From contig DAYL01000019.1 of NCBI GenBank assembly GCA_002508705.1, forward strand, positions 1 to 29,711: a stretch of 29,711 bases of DNA. Reading direction: 5' to 3'. A program made the translations under genes and the position numbers. Source of the DNA: Methanoculleus sp. UBA374 (GTDB lineage Archaea; Halobacteriota; Methanomicrobia; Methanomicrobiales; Methanoculleaceae). Positions 7,167-15,223 of the stretch are shown here, one piece after another. Under the pieces are notes generated by a model. The model did not search any database, was not told the DNA's origin, and saw only the letters and a program-made list of their open reading frames with translations. The stretch's first letter is position 1, and each line of letters opens with the position of its first letter.

Positions 7167-10100
7167 CACTCGCACTCCCTGACCTGGCTTGCCTGGTCCG
7201 CCCCCATCTCGACCATGAGCGTCGTCGAGAACTCATCCTGAACCTCGGTGATGTGGGAGATCAGGATAATCTGGGGGAAATGGGCCTCCTGTGTCCTGAG
7301 TGCGCAGAGCAGGTTGTTCCGCCGCCCTTCGTCCTGGCTCCCGAAGATCTCGTCGAAGATCAGGAACGTGGAATCATGCACCTCGTTCACTTCGGCAAGG
7401 AACCTGGAGAGGGCGATCCGGAGGGCGATGGCGATGTCGTCCTGTTCGCCGCCGCTGAACCGGTCGGCCGGATAGTCGTCTCCCAGGTCGTGGACGAGGA
7501 CGGTGAAATCGTCGTCGAGCATCACGGTGCCGTAGCGTCCGTCGGTGATCTCGGCGAGCACCCTTCCTGCCTCCTCCTCGATCCGGTCCCTGATCACCTG
7601 CAGCAGGTAGTCCGTGTAGTCCTTGATGAGCGACCGGGTCAGTTTCAGGCGCCCGATCTCCAGGGTGAGAGCCTCCTGCTGTCTGGCAAGGTCCTCCGCC
7701 CGGGCAAGTTTCCCGGTCTCGGCCTCGATATCCGCTTTCAGGCCGGTTATCCCGGCGGCGATCGCGTACCTCCGCTCCCGTGCCGCCATAATCTCCCGCT
7801 CGCAATCCGCGAGTGCCTCCTCCGCCGCCGCGACCATCCGTTCGTCAAAACCAAGGTCGACGATAGCCGCTCTGACCCGGGCGAGTTCGGCCTCCCGGTT
7901 CGCGAGAAGGGTCTTCCTGGCTTCCAGCGCATCGAGGAGCCGCGGAACCTCTTCGAGACGAACCCGGAGTTCAAGCGCTTTCCGGTGCGCCGCTTCGGCG
8001 CGGCTGCACTCCTCGGTGCAGCGCGCGAAGCGTTCCGGATCGAACGAGAGGCGGATGAGTTCGCCTTTCGCGGATTCCTGCCTCTCCCGGAGTTTTTCGC
8101 TCCTTGCAAGAACCGTCTTCTGTTCTTCTTCCAGCGCCGGCCGCCGCAGGAGTCGGGCCTGCGCCTCCGTGTAGGCCCGGAATGCCTCCTCAAGCGCCTG
8201 TGCTTCCGCATCAAGGCGCTGAAGGACCTCCTGATCGAACCCGAGTCGGGAGACCTTCGCCTCAATCTTCTCTTTGCGGGCGAGGTAGCCCTCGACGTCG
8301 ACGATGAGCCGCTGCCGCTCCTCCTGGAGGACCGGGAGGCGGCTGCACTCGCCCCGGAGGGTATCTGCCGTCGCCCGCTTCTCCGCGAGATCCCTGATCC
8401 GCTCCTTGAGGGCGGTATGCGCTGCCGGGTCGTAGCCGTCCATGCCGAGCGCCTGTATCGCGTCACGGTGCTCCCCGGCCTCTGCCCGCCACCGCTGCAC
8501 GGCGCTCGCGCTCTGCTCGTGTCGGGATACATACAGCGCGTGCTGCTCTTTTAAGCGCTGGTACTCGGTGCGCTGCCGGTGCAGGTCCTGCAGGGCGGCG
8601 ATGAGGCTCTCGCGGTCGGCGGTCGCCTTCGTGTACTCCTGTTCGAGGTCTGCAAGCGCGGCCTGCATCGACGCGGCAGCAGCCGTAAGGTCGCCGACCA
8701 GTTCCTCATAGTGTTCGCCGAGGCTCTGGTGGCATGTGGGGCAGGACCCTTCCGGACCCGCAGCGATGATCTCCGCCCGGTGTTCGGCCGTCCGCCGGAT
8801 CTCTTCGCGGAGTGCCTCCCGGCGTTCGGCGCAGGCACTGATCCGCGAGGTCAGGGAGTCTTTCCGACTCTCCGCGGACTCGATCTTCTCATCGATGGCG
8901 TCCATCCCGGCGAGGCGCCGGGCAAGGTCGGCGATCTTACTTTCGAGCAGGCTCATCTCTTCGGATGCGGTGCGGACCTCCTTCAGGCACCGCTCTTCCT
9001 GCCGGGCCTTCTCCAGAGCCGCATGGAACGCCTCTTCCCGGTCCCGGAGGGCGTCGAGGCTGCCGATCTCCGTTTCGAGCGCACGAAGGCGCCGTATCTT
9101 TTCTTCGATCCCTTCGATCTCGACCCGGTTCTCCCGAACGCGCCGCTCCGTCTGGGCGAATCGTTCGTCCATGCGGGCAAGTTCTTCCCGGAGAGCGTCG
9201 TACTCCGGCTGGAGGGCCTTCATAGCCGCGATACGGTCCCGGAGGGTCTGCCGCTCCACGACCTTCCGGGCACGGTCGTCAGCCGTCTTTTCGGCATCTG
9301 CAAGTGCGGCGAGTTCTGCTTCGATCTTCGCGCGACGCTCGTCGTACTCCCGGACCTGCTCGTCCACGGTCTTCACTTCGAGGGTCAGGCGGTCCGAGGC
9401 GGCCTTCTCCTCCGTCATCGCGGCAACCTCCGCCTTCAGGGGTTCGTAGCGCCCGGCGAGAGGCCTGAGTTCGTCGAGTTCGGCCTGCAGGTTCCTGCGC
9501 TCTGCGACCTCCGCCTCCCTCTCCCGGCATTCGCTTTGGAGCCGTGCGATCTCGCCCGTGAGCCCCTCGTCTTCCCGCGCGAGGTTCAGGTACCGGTCGC
9601 GGACGGCGAGCAGCCGGTCGCGCTCCGCCCGGGCACGTTCGAGCGCCTCCCCGGCTTTTCTCTCGGCGTCGCCCGCTCGCTCCGCCTCTTCGTCTGCACC
9701 GGCGAGATCGGCGCGGAGCGCCGAAATCCGGTCGCGGACGGCGTCGGCATCCACCTCCCGAATGCGGCCGGAGAGTTCCAGAGCGGCGCTTTCCCGGGCA
9801 TCGATGACCTGTTTGAGGTCTTCCATACTGTCCTTCTTGAGGTAATCGATGCCGAGCACCTGCATGAACCAGTCCTTCCGGGACCCGGCCCTGCTCTCAA
9901 GCAGGGTCATGAGTTCCTTCTGCCCGGCGTAGATGGTGTTCCGGAAGTCGCCCGGACCCATGCCGACGATCCGCTGCACCTCCTCTCCCACCTTCTGGAC
10001 GCTGCTTGCAAGAAGTTTCTGGTTCAGGTAGAGTTTTGCTTCGTGGAGGGTCGAGGAAGGGCGCCGCTTGAACCGGCGGACGACAGCGTACTCGTTGCCG

Positions 10101-10339
10101 CCGACCAGGAAGTCCAGGCGTACCTCACAGACGTCCTGTGGACCCGCAAAGGAACTGACGATGTAGTTTCCGTCGAGCCCGGTCCCCTGGAGCCCGTAGA
10201 GCGCGAAGAGAATGGCGTTCACGATGCTGCTCTTGCCGGTCCCGTTGTTTCCGACGATGCCCGTGATCCCGTCCTGAAAAGTAATCTCCTGGTCGCGAAA
10301 CCGCTTGAAGTTCCGCATCCGGAGTTTATTCAGCAGCAC
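7166..10339 (-). CDS. rad50: Rad50 DNA double-strand break repair ATPase
   Basis: This is the SMC-like ATPase of the Mre11-Rad50 complex, which tethers and opens DNA ends. At 1057 residues it is longer than many archaeal Rad50 proteins. Walker A GNNGTGKS lies at residues 30-37. The centre is a long antiparallel coiled coil, rich in Glu/Arg/Ala and split by the zinc hook CPTC (C533, C536). At the C-terminus lie the ABC signature FSGGEQDD (961-968) and Walker B FLIFDEIFGSQDEG (Asp996, Glu997). The start is GTG at 10339 with GAGGGAGA just upstream, and it overlaps the end of mre11 by 14 bases. It sits between mre11 and nurA in the canonical archaeal order. All key ATPase residues are intact. Confidence 0.97.
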   Translation of the reverse strand: MLLNKLRMRNFKRFRDQEITFQDGITGIVGNNGTGKSSIVNAILFALYGLQGTGLDGNYIVSSFAGPQDVCEVRLDFLVGGNEYAVVRRFKRRPSSTLHEAKLYLNQKLLASSVQKVGEEVQRIVGMGPGDFRNTIYAGQKELMTLLESRAGSRKDWFMQVLGIDYLKKDSMEDLKQVIDARESAALELSGRIREVDADAVRDRISALRADLAGADEEAERAGDAERKAGEALERARAERDRLLAVRDRYLNLAREDEGLTGEIARLQSECREREAEVAERRNLQAELDELRPLAGRYEPLKAEVAAMTEEKAASDRLTLEVKTVDEQVREYDERRAKIEAELAALADAEKTADDRARKVVERQTLRDRIAAMKALQPEYDALREELARMDERFAQTERRVRENRVEIEGIEEKIRRLRALETEIGSLDALRDREEAFHAALEKARQEERCLKEVRTASEEMSLLESKIADLARRLAGMDAIDEKIESAESRKDSLTSRISACAERREALREEIRRTAEHRAEIIAAGPEGSCPTCHQSLGEHYEELVGDLTAAAASMQAALADLEQEYTKATADRESLIAALQDLHRQRTEYQRLKEQHALYVSRHEQSASAVQRWRAEAGEHRDAIQALGMDGYDPAAHTALKERIRDLAEKRATADTLRGECSRLPVLQEERQRLIVDVEGYLARKEKIEAKVSRLGFDQEVLQRLDAEAQALEEAFRAYTEAQARLLRRPALEEEQKTVLARSEKLRERQESAKGELIRLSFDPERFARCTEECSRAEAAHRKALELRVRLEEVPRLLDALEARKTLLANREAELARVRAAIVDLGFDERMVAAAEEALADCEREIMAARERRYAIAAGITGLKADIEAETGKLARAEDLARQQEALTLEIGRLKLTRSLIKDYTDYLLQVIRDRIEEEAGRVLAEITDGRYGTVMLDDDFTVLVHDLGDDYPADRFSGGEQDDIAIALRIALSRFLAEVNEVHDSTFLIFDEIFGSQDEGRRNNLLCALRTQEAHFPQIILISHITEVQDEFSTTLMVEMGADQASQVRECE

Positions 10340-11480
10340 TCTCTCCCTCTCTATGGCGTGCGATGACCGACCGGAGGACTGCCGTCCCGGTCTTCTTCAC
10401 GAACTCCTCTTCGCCGGGTGCGAGGTGCTCCCTCTCCACAAAACGCTCGAATTCACCGATATAGTCCACACCGACAAGCGAGTCTTCATAAAAGATCCGG
10501 GACGGAGCGTCGACGGCAATCACCTGCAGCTTGAGGTTCAGCGCCCGGCTCCTGACCTCCGAGAGGGCCTTCTGGTCGAGCGCGCGGAGTGTCTCGCGGC
10601 GTATCCCGTCGAGCGTGACCTGGCAGATCTGTCGGTCGATCCCGGTTTTATCGGCCGCGTCAAGGATGCCGTCCATGACCTCCCGGGCCGAGAGCCCGTC
10701 GCAGTTGATCCGGCCGAGGCTGATCATGGGGGTATGCGGGAGGTCGATATGTTCGACCTCTCCGGAAGCGAGGTCCACGGCGAGGCCGCCTTTGGTCTCT
10801 GCGATCTCGCCGTAGTTGCAGTATTCAAGAGACCCGCTGTACCAGGCGTTGTCGGCGACCTGCACCTGGCCGTGGTAGTGGCCGAGTGCGATGTAGTCGA
10901 ACCGGTCGGAGAGGATCGTCGCGTCCAGTTCATGTTCGGCGACGGTGTGCAGCCGCTTATCCGAGAGAATGCTCGCGAGGCCGTGGGTGACGAGAACGTT
11001 TGTGCCGGGAGAGTATGCGATCTCCTCGAACGCCGTGCGGTATCCTTCGGGGAGGAGCATATTCGGTATCAGGTGAAATACGACATCGTCCAGTTCGACC
11101 CGCCTGTAGCGGTTGTGGTGGGCGACGTAGAGGTCGTTTGTGCGGTAGCCGCTTCGCTCGAGCACCTCGAACGGTGAGGCCGTGTACCGGGTCTTGGCCA
11201 TGCTGTGGTTTCCCGCGATCACGAGCACCGGTATCCCTGCGTCCCGGAGGCGGGAGAGAGCGTCGAGCGCCGTCGTGTAGGCGCGGGTCTTCGGCTTGAC
11301 CTGGTGGAAGAGGTCGCCCGCGTGGACGAGCGCATCGGGGTGAAGGTCGATGATCCGGTCGACGGCGGCAAGGAAGTTGTCGTAGACGAGATGTTCGCGC
11401 AGGTTCATCCCGGTCTCCGGATCTACGCGGTTAAAAGCCGATAACCCGAGATGCGTGTCTGCTATGTGGACGATCTTCAT
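10326..11480 (-). CDS. mre11: Mre11 DNA double-strand break repair nuclease
   Basis: Mre11 is the Mn-dependent exo/endonuclease partner of Rad50. The 384-residue protein has the calcineurin-like phosphoesterase motifs in order: D8-x-H10 in IADTHLG, GD56 in HAGDLFH, N91-H92 in VIAGNH, THG, and GHYHG. The C-terminal part holds the capping domain and the Rad50-binding region. It begins with ATG at 11480 and is the first gene of a four-gene minus-strand operon. A TATA-like element lies about 30 bases upstream, giving a very short leader. All metal ligands are present, so the enzyme should be active. Confidence 0.97.
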   Translation of the reverse strand: MKIVHIADTHLGLSAFNRVDPETGMNLREHLVYDNFLAAVDRIIDLHPDALVHAGDLFHQVKPKTRAYTTALDALSRLRDAGIPVLVIAGNHSMAKTRYTASPFEVLERSGYRTNDLYVAHHNRYRRVELDDVVFHLIPNMLLPEGYRTAFEEIAYSPGTNVLVTHGLASILSDKRLHTVAEHELDATILSDRFDYIALGHYHGQVQVADNAWYSGSLEYCNYGEIAETKGGLAVDLASGEVEHIDLPHTPMISLGRINCDGLSAREVMDGILDAADKTGIDRQICQVTLDGIRRETLRALDQKALSEVRSRALNLKLQVIAVDAPSRIFYEDSLVGVDYIGEFERFVEREHLAPGEEEFVKKTGTAVLRSVIARHREGESAAE

Positions 11481-11506
11481 GCTCCATTACTCTCCATGTC
11501 CCCCGT

Positions 11507-11516
11507 GCATAAATGC
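11507..11516 (-). promoter_or_regulatory. TATA element for the mre11 operon
   Basis: The palindromic GCATTTATGC contains the archaeal TATA-like CATTTATG, centred about 32 bases upstream of the mre11 ATG (11480). Transcription would start only a few bases before the start codon. The intergenic gap to the divergent 60-residue gene is 130 bases. Confidence 0.5.
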
Positions 11517-11560
11517 CTGATCTCCGTGGCGTGAAAGTGTCCGGTGCCGTCCCGGCGCCC

Positions 11561-11584
11561 ATAATACGCTTAATCTAATATATC
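11561..11584 (+). promoter_or_regulatory. TATA-like elements upstream of the small ORF/pscS operon
   Basis: ATAATACG (11561-11568) and CTAATATATC (11575-11584) are AT-rich elements in GC-rich surroundings, about 27-50 bases before the TTG start at 11611. Either could be the TATA box. Which one is used cannot be decided from sequence. Confidence 0.45.
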
Positions 11585-11610
11585 CTCACTGATATTTGTA
11601 TGGTGATCTT

Positions 11611-11793
11611 TTGTCAAAAAGGGCCGTAGATGCAGTTTTTCAGGCACTCTTTATCCTCTCCGACATCCGGTTCCTGCTTCGGGAGACCGCTCCGGGGCAT
11701 GACCTCGATGAAACGCAGAAAGCACGTGCTGCAGCCTCCCTTGAGAACGTGAAGCGGCAGATTGCAATCATCGAGGAGGAGTTGATCCGGTGA
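11611..11793 (+). CDS. Small protein overlapping the Sep-tRNA:Cys-tRNA synthase gene (possible SepCysE-type partner)
   Basis: This is a 60-residue, largely helical protein (AVDAVFQALFILSDIRFLL, then a basic linker, then LENVKRQIAIIEEELIR). The start is taken as TTG at 11611, because GGTGATC (11602-11608), complementary to the archaeal 16S 3' end, sits just upstream. A TTG at 11596 would add five residues, and there is no ATG. Its stop overlaps the pscS start in GTGA, so translation is coupled. In methanococci the scaffold protein SepCysE binds SepCysS and SepRS during tRNA-dependent cysteine synthesis, and some SepCysS proteins carry an N-terminal extension. A stand-alone helical piece just before pscS would fit such a partner. 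This role is inference; the gene itself is well supported by its coupling. Confidence 0.7.
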   Translation: MSKRAVDAVFQALFILSDIRFLLRETAPGHDLDETQKARAAASLENVKRQIAIIEEELIR

Positions 11794-12968
11794 AATGCGC
11801 GGCCGATATCGATGTCCGCGACGTCGAGGAGATGTACATCAACATCGACCCGATCCAGGCGGGTGGGCGGCTCACTCTTGAAGCCATGAAAGCGGCAATT
11901 GCTTTCGGCGACGGCTACTCGGTCTGTGACAACTGTCGAAACCCTCCCCGGCTCGACTACATCCGAAACCCCCCCATTGCACAGTTTCACGCCGACCTCG
12001 CCGCGTGGCTGAATATGGACACGGCGCGTGTGGTCCCCGGGGCGCGCCGGGGGTTTCAGGCGGTCGCGAGCACCCTCGTCTCGAAAGGCGACCCGGTCAT
12101 CCTCACGTCGCTTGCCCACTACACCGAGTTTATGGCGGTTGAGGAGGCGGGGGGGGTTCCGCGGGAGATCCCGAAGGACGCAGCGAACCACATCACCCCC
12201 GACGCCGTCGCGGAGAAGATCGAGGCGGTGATCCGGGAGTTCTCGAAGACACCGCCCCTGCTCTTCGTCGACCACGTCGACTACCAGTATGGGAACGTCC
12301 ACGACGTCGCGGGCATCGCGAAGGTCGCCCACCAGTACGACGTCCCGGTCCTCGTCAACGGGGCCTACACGGTCGGGGTCCTGCCGGTCGACGGTAAAGC
12401 GCTCGGCGCCGACTTCGTGGTCGGGTCGGGGCACAAGAGCATGGCGGCCCCGGCGCCCTCCGGCGTCCTTGCGACGACGAATGAGCACGCGGCGAAAGTC
12501 TTCCGGACGACGCAGGCAAAGGGGGACGTGACGGGCAGGACGTTCGGACTAAAGGAGGTTGAGATGATGGGCTGCACCTTGATGGGCGTCACCGTCGTCG
12601 GGATGATGGCCTCGTTTCCCCATGTCCGGGAGCGGGTGCAGCACTGGGAGACCGAGGTGGCGCACTCGCAGTCGGTCGTTGACGCCCTCCTCTCCGTCGA
12701 GGGGACGAAGGTTCTCTCGGACTGCCCGAGGCAGCACACCCTGACCCGGATAGACACCCGCGGTTCGTTCGATACGGTGGCGCAGCATCACAAAAAACGC
12801 GGCTACTTTCTTTCAAGCGACTTGAAAAAGCGAGGAATCACCGGTGTCATCCCCGGCTCCACGAAGGTCTGGAAGTTTAACACTTTCGGGCTGACCGCAA
12901 AGCAGATCCGGCATGTCGGGGAATCGTTTGTCGAGGTTGCCCGGGAGAATGGGCTGAATATTCTCTGA
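11790..12968 (+). CDS. pscS: O-phospho-L-seryl-tRNA:Cys-tRNA synthase (SepCysS)
   Basis: This PLP enzyme converts phosphoseryl-tRNA(Cys), made by SepRS, to Cys-tRNA(Cys) using a sulfur donor. It is the methanogen route to cysteine. The 392-residue protein opens with YINIDPIQAGGRLT and has the Cys pair C46-x2-C49 (SVCDNCRNPPR), with C262 (MMGCTLMG) as a candidate third catalytic Cys. The PLP lysine is K216 in GSGHKSMAAPAPSG. An aminotransferase-like fold is supported by PGARRGFQAVAS and FVDHVDYQYGNVHD. The start is GTG at 11790, overlapping the upstream small gene by 4 bases. An oligo-T terminator follows. Nearby convergent thiI also handles tRNA sulfur. Confidence 0.93.
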   Translation: MKCAADIDVRDVEEMYINIDPIQAGGRLTLEAMKAAIAFGDGYSVCDNCRNPPRLDYIRNPPIAQFHADLAAWLNMDTARVVPGARRGFQAVASTLVSKGDPVILTSLAHYTEFMAVEEAGGVPREIPKDAANHITPDAVAEKIEAVIREFSKTPPLLFVDHVDYQYGNVHDVAGIAKVAHQYDVPVLVNGAYTVGVLPVDGKALGADFVVGSGHKSMAAPAPSGVLATTNEHAAKVFRTTQAKGDVTGRTFGLKEVEMMGCTLMGVTVVGMMASFPHVRERVQHWETEVAHSQSVVDALLSVEGTKVLSDCPRQHTLTRIDTRGSFDTVAQHHKKRGYFLSSDLKKRGITGVIPGSTKVWKFNTFGLTAKQIRHVGESFVEVARENGLNIL

Positions 12969-12975
12969 AAATTCT

Positions 12976-12986
12976 CGGATTTTTTT
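12976..12986 (+). terminator. Oligo-T terminator of pscS
   Basis: A run of seven T (12980-12986) follows the pscS stop by 11 bases. Archaeal RNA polymerase stops at such T-runs in the non-template strand. The following 166 bases up to the thiI stem-loop hold no gene that I can support. Confidence 0.6.
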
Positions 12987-13152
12987 GGGCGAGTGCGTGC
13001 AGGCCGGAGCAAGCCACGGTCTCACGCTCGATGATTTCCTTGCGGACGGTAGTTGGCCTCTAACTTCGGAATCCGCGTATAACCTGGAGTAAGGAGAATG
13101 GGCGTCCTGCGAGTCACACCCTCCATGGCTTTTCATCTAAAGTGCATTTCCG

Positions 13153-13183
13153 ATTGAGGAGCCCCTTACCTTTCCTCCTCAAT
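13153..13183 (-). terminator. Stem-loop spanning the thiI stop codon
   Basis: ATTGAGGAG (13153-13161) and CTCCTCAAT (13175-13183) form a perfect 9-base stem with a 13-base loop that contains the thiI stop codon (13166-13168). It probably marks the 3' end of the thiI mRNA. Confidence 0.55.
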
Positions 13184-14344
13184 TACCCCGTTCTTTGCGC
13201 GGTACCGCCGCACCGTCCCCACCGCCCGTGCCGCGAGGCTCTCCACGTCGATCTCCTCTTCTATCGCCGTGATCGTCGCCGCGGGCGCAGCCGTCGAGGG
13301 ATAGCGGGGGGCGACCGTGCATTCGACACTTCCCGGCCGGGCCTCGAACGTCCCGATGGCGCGGGCGCGCTCGACGATCTCCGCCTTGTCGGACCCGATG
13401 AGCGGCCGGAGCACCGGAACGGAAGCCGCCGTGGCGATCACCGTCATGTTCGCGAGCGTCTGGGACGCCACCTGCCCCAGGTTATCGCCGTTGACGAGCG
13501 CGGAGATGCCCCGTTCTTTCGCGAGGATGCTTGCCACCCGGAGCATGAACCGCTTGCAGAGGATGCACCGGTAGCGGGGCTCTTTCAACGCCGTGATCAC
13601 CTCAAAGAACGGCTCCATATCCACGACGAGGAGGTCGAGGGGGTGCCCTGGAATCCAGCCGGAGAGCCGGGCATGGTTCTGCAGGACGTTCTTTTCCACA
13701 TCCGCACCCCCGTACCGCCCGCTTTGCATGTGGACGTGCACCATCCGGCACCCCCGGCGCATCATCAGCCACGACGCAACGGGCGAGTCGATGCCGGCCG
13801 AGAGCAGGGTCATCACTTCTCCCTGTGTCCCGTAGGGGAGCCCGCCCGGTCCGCGGATCTTCTCATCGCAGACGAGACCGCCGAATTTCCGGGCTTCCAC
13901 GAAGATCTCGTAGTCGGGCGCCGTCAGGTCGACCCTCGCCTCCGGCACCCGGTCGAGAACGGCCGAGCCGACCGCCGCCGCCAGTTCTTGACTGTTGAAT
14001 CCCTCGACGCCCGACCGCCGCGCCCTGACCGCAAACGACATCCCCGATCGGAGGCGCCGCTCTGCGTGCTCGACGGCGGCGGCCGCGATGCCGGCGATAT
14101 CGGCCGTCGTCACCGTACAGACGCTGGCGCTCACCACCCCGAAGGTTCTTGCGGCCGTTACAGCGATCCGCCGCGGCTCGTCGCCGAAGATAAGGACCCG
14201 TTCCCGGTGGATCTCGATACCGGGTTTGAGTCCTTCGGCCTCCAGCGCGAGCCGGATGTTTTCGGTCATTGTCGCTGTGAACCGCCGTTTCACCCGCTCG
14301 CTCTTGAGGAAGATCTCGCCGTACCCGATCATCACCGCTTCCAT
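13166..14344 (-). CDS. thiI: tRNA 4-thiouridine sulfurtransferase ThiI
   Basis: ThiI adenylates U8 of tRNA and replaces its oxygen with sulfur; in some organisms it also serves thiamine synthesis. The 392-residue protein has an N-terminal ferredoxin-like/THUMP region (to about residue 165) and a PP-loop ATP-pyrophosphatase domain with the motif SAGIDSPVASW (residues 182-192, Asp186). There is no C-terminal rhodanese domain. A Cys pair in RCILCKRFM could act as the catalytic Cys pair, as described for methanogen ThiI. The ATG at 14344 gives the expected ThiI N-terminus (MIGYGEIFLKS). The gene is convergent with pscS, another enzyme of tRNA-linked sulfur chemistry. Confidence 0.93.
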   Translation of the reverse strand: MEAVMIGYGEIFLKSERVKRRFTATMTENIRLALEAEGLKPGIEIHRERVLIFGDEPRRIAVTAARTFGVVSASVCTVTTADIAGIAAAAVEHAERRLRSGMSFAVRARRSGVEGFNSQELAAAVGSAVLDRVPEARVDLTAPDYEIFVEARKFGGLVCDEKIRGPGGLPYGTQGEVMTLLSAGIDSPVASWLMMRRGCRMVHVHMQSGRYGGADVEKNVLQNHARLSGWIPGHPLDLLVVDMEPFFEVITALKEPRYRCILCKRFMLRVASILAKERGISALVNGDNLGQVASQTLANMTVIATAASVPVLRPLIGSDKAEIVERARAIGTFEARPGSVECTVAPRYPSTAAPAATITAIEEEIDVESLAARAVGTVRRYRAKNGVIEEER

Positions 14345-14563
14345 GAATCCTTATCCCTCTCCCGGCCGCGTCGGGCCGGATCGGTATCGACCCTGGTGCC
14401 GGTCGCCCGGATACCCGAGGGCGCGACTGAAATGGGCCCGCAAGATTCGTGGAATGTCTCAAGCCCGAAATATCCCACCATCTGCTCTTCTTATGCTCGC
14501 TCGTCATAGATGAATCTTCGCGGGACCGTGACAATCCGGGTTCCCTGCGCGAAGAGCAAATGG

Positions 14564-14571
14564 TTTTTAAC
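14564..14571 (+). promoter_or_regulatory. TATA element of the DUF2150 gene
   Basis: TTTTTAAC lies 26-33 bases before the ATG at 14597. Initiation at the usual distance would fall within a few bases of the start codon, so the mRNA is probably leaderless. This also argues for the start at 14597 over an upstream in-frame ATG at 14510. Confidence 0.55.
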
Positions 14572-14596
14572 AGAGCACTCAGAATGTGTACAGAAC

Positions 14597-15223
14597 ATGG
14601 CGAAGAAAGCGAGTGCCAAACAGGCAGAACCCCTGAAACTCTTCTATATTTTTTATAATCAGGAGCGCTGGGACAACTGGATTACAACGCTTGAGGGCGC
14701 AAGTTTCGAGCCCGCCGAAGGCGAAGAGGTATCCGAAGGCGAGCAGATGCTCTACAATTTCAGCGAGGACATCACGCTCTCGGTCTTGAAGATCATCCGC
14801 CTCTACCAGAACGGCCGGTTCACGAAGGAGGAAGCCACGGAGAAACTCGATGACGTGGAGTTGATTGTCATGACCGGGCTTCCTGAGGGAGACCTTGAGG
14901 AGATCGTCGGGTCGCTCCAGCTCTCCTTGCTGGTGCTCTTCACCGCCTGCCGGAAGTACCTCGAGGGCGAGTTCGACAAGGACATCAAGGCGCTCGTGAA
15001 GAAGGGCCGGGATCTTGACGAGGAGAACCTTGAGGAGGTGCTCGAGGTTGCGGCGAATATCGGTGCCGCCGTGATCGACGGCGCCACCTGCTGTTCGAAG
15101 TACATCAAGGACGATGTTGAGAATCCCGGCCTCTTTGACGAGTGGCTCATCGAGATAGAGACCATGGCTGGCGCCATGAAGTCTCTCGCGAAGTTCGACG
15201 AGGAGCCCGGCGAGGCGTCGTGA
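14597..15223 (+). CDS. DUF2150 family protein
   Basis: This is an acidic, mostly helical protein of 208 residues found in methanogens and related archaea, with no known function. The N-terminus is lysine-rich (MAKKASAKQAEPLK), followed by FYIFYNQERWDNWI, typical of the family. The rest alternates amphipathic helices rich in Glu and Leu. No catalytic motif or membrane segment is visible. The start is ATG 14597, supported by the TATA box 26-33 bases upstream. The frame is open further upstream to an ATG at 14510, but that region lies across the promoter. Its stop overlaps the start of the next gene by 4 bases (GTGA), so the two proteins are made together and may interact. Confidence 0.85.
   Translation: MAKKASAKQAEPLKLFYIFYNQERWDNWITTLEGASFEPAEGEEVSEGEQMLYNFSEDITLSVLKIIRLYQNGRFTKEEATEKLDDVELIVMTGLPEGDLEEIVGSLQLSLLVLFTACRKYLEGEFDKDIKALVKKGRDLDEENLEEVLEVAANIGAAVIDGATCCSKYIKDDVENPGLFDEWLIEIETMAGAMKSLAKFDEEPGEAS

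Noticed and set aside
7253..10366. Long plus-strand frames (433 and 595 residues) opposite rad50
   Set aside because: They mirror the high-GC third codon positions of rad50; no motif or ribosome-binding site supports them.
13020..13110. Possible C/D box guide RNA between pscS and thiI (GATGATTT near 13029)
   Set aside because: The C box is incomplete and no properly placed D and D'/C' boxes were found.
15142..15219. Upstream ATG start for the Cys-cluster protein
   Set aside because: It would overlap the DUF2150 gene by 82 bases and add an Arg-rich segment that is a frame-shifted reading of it; the GTG at 15220 with the GTGA overlap fits better.
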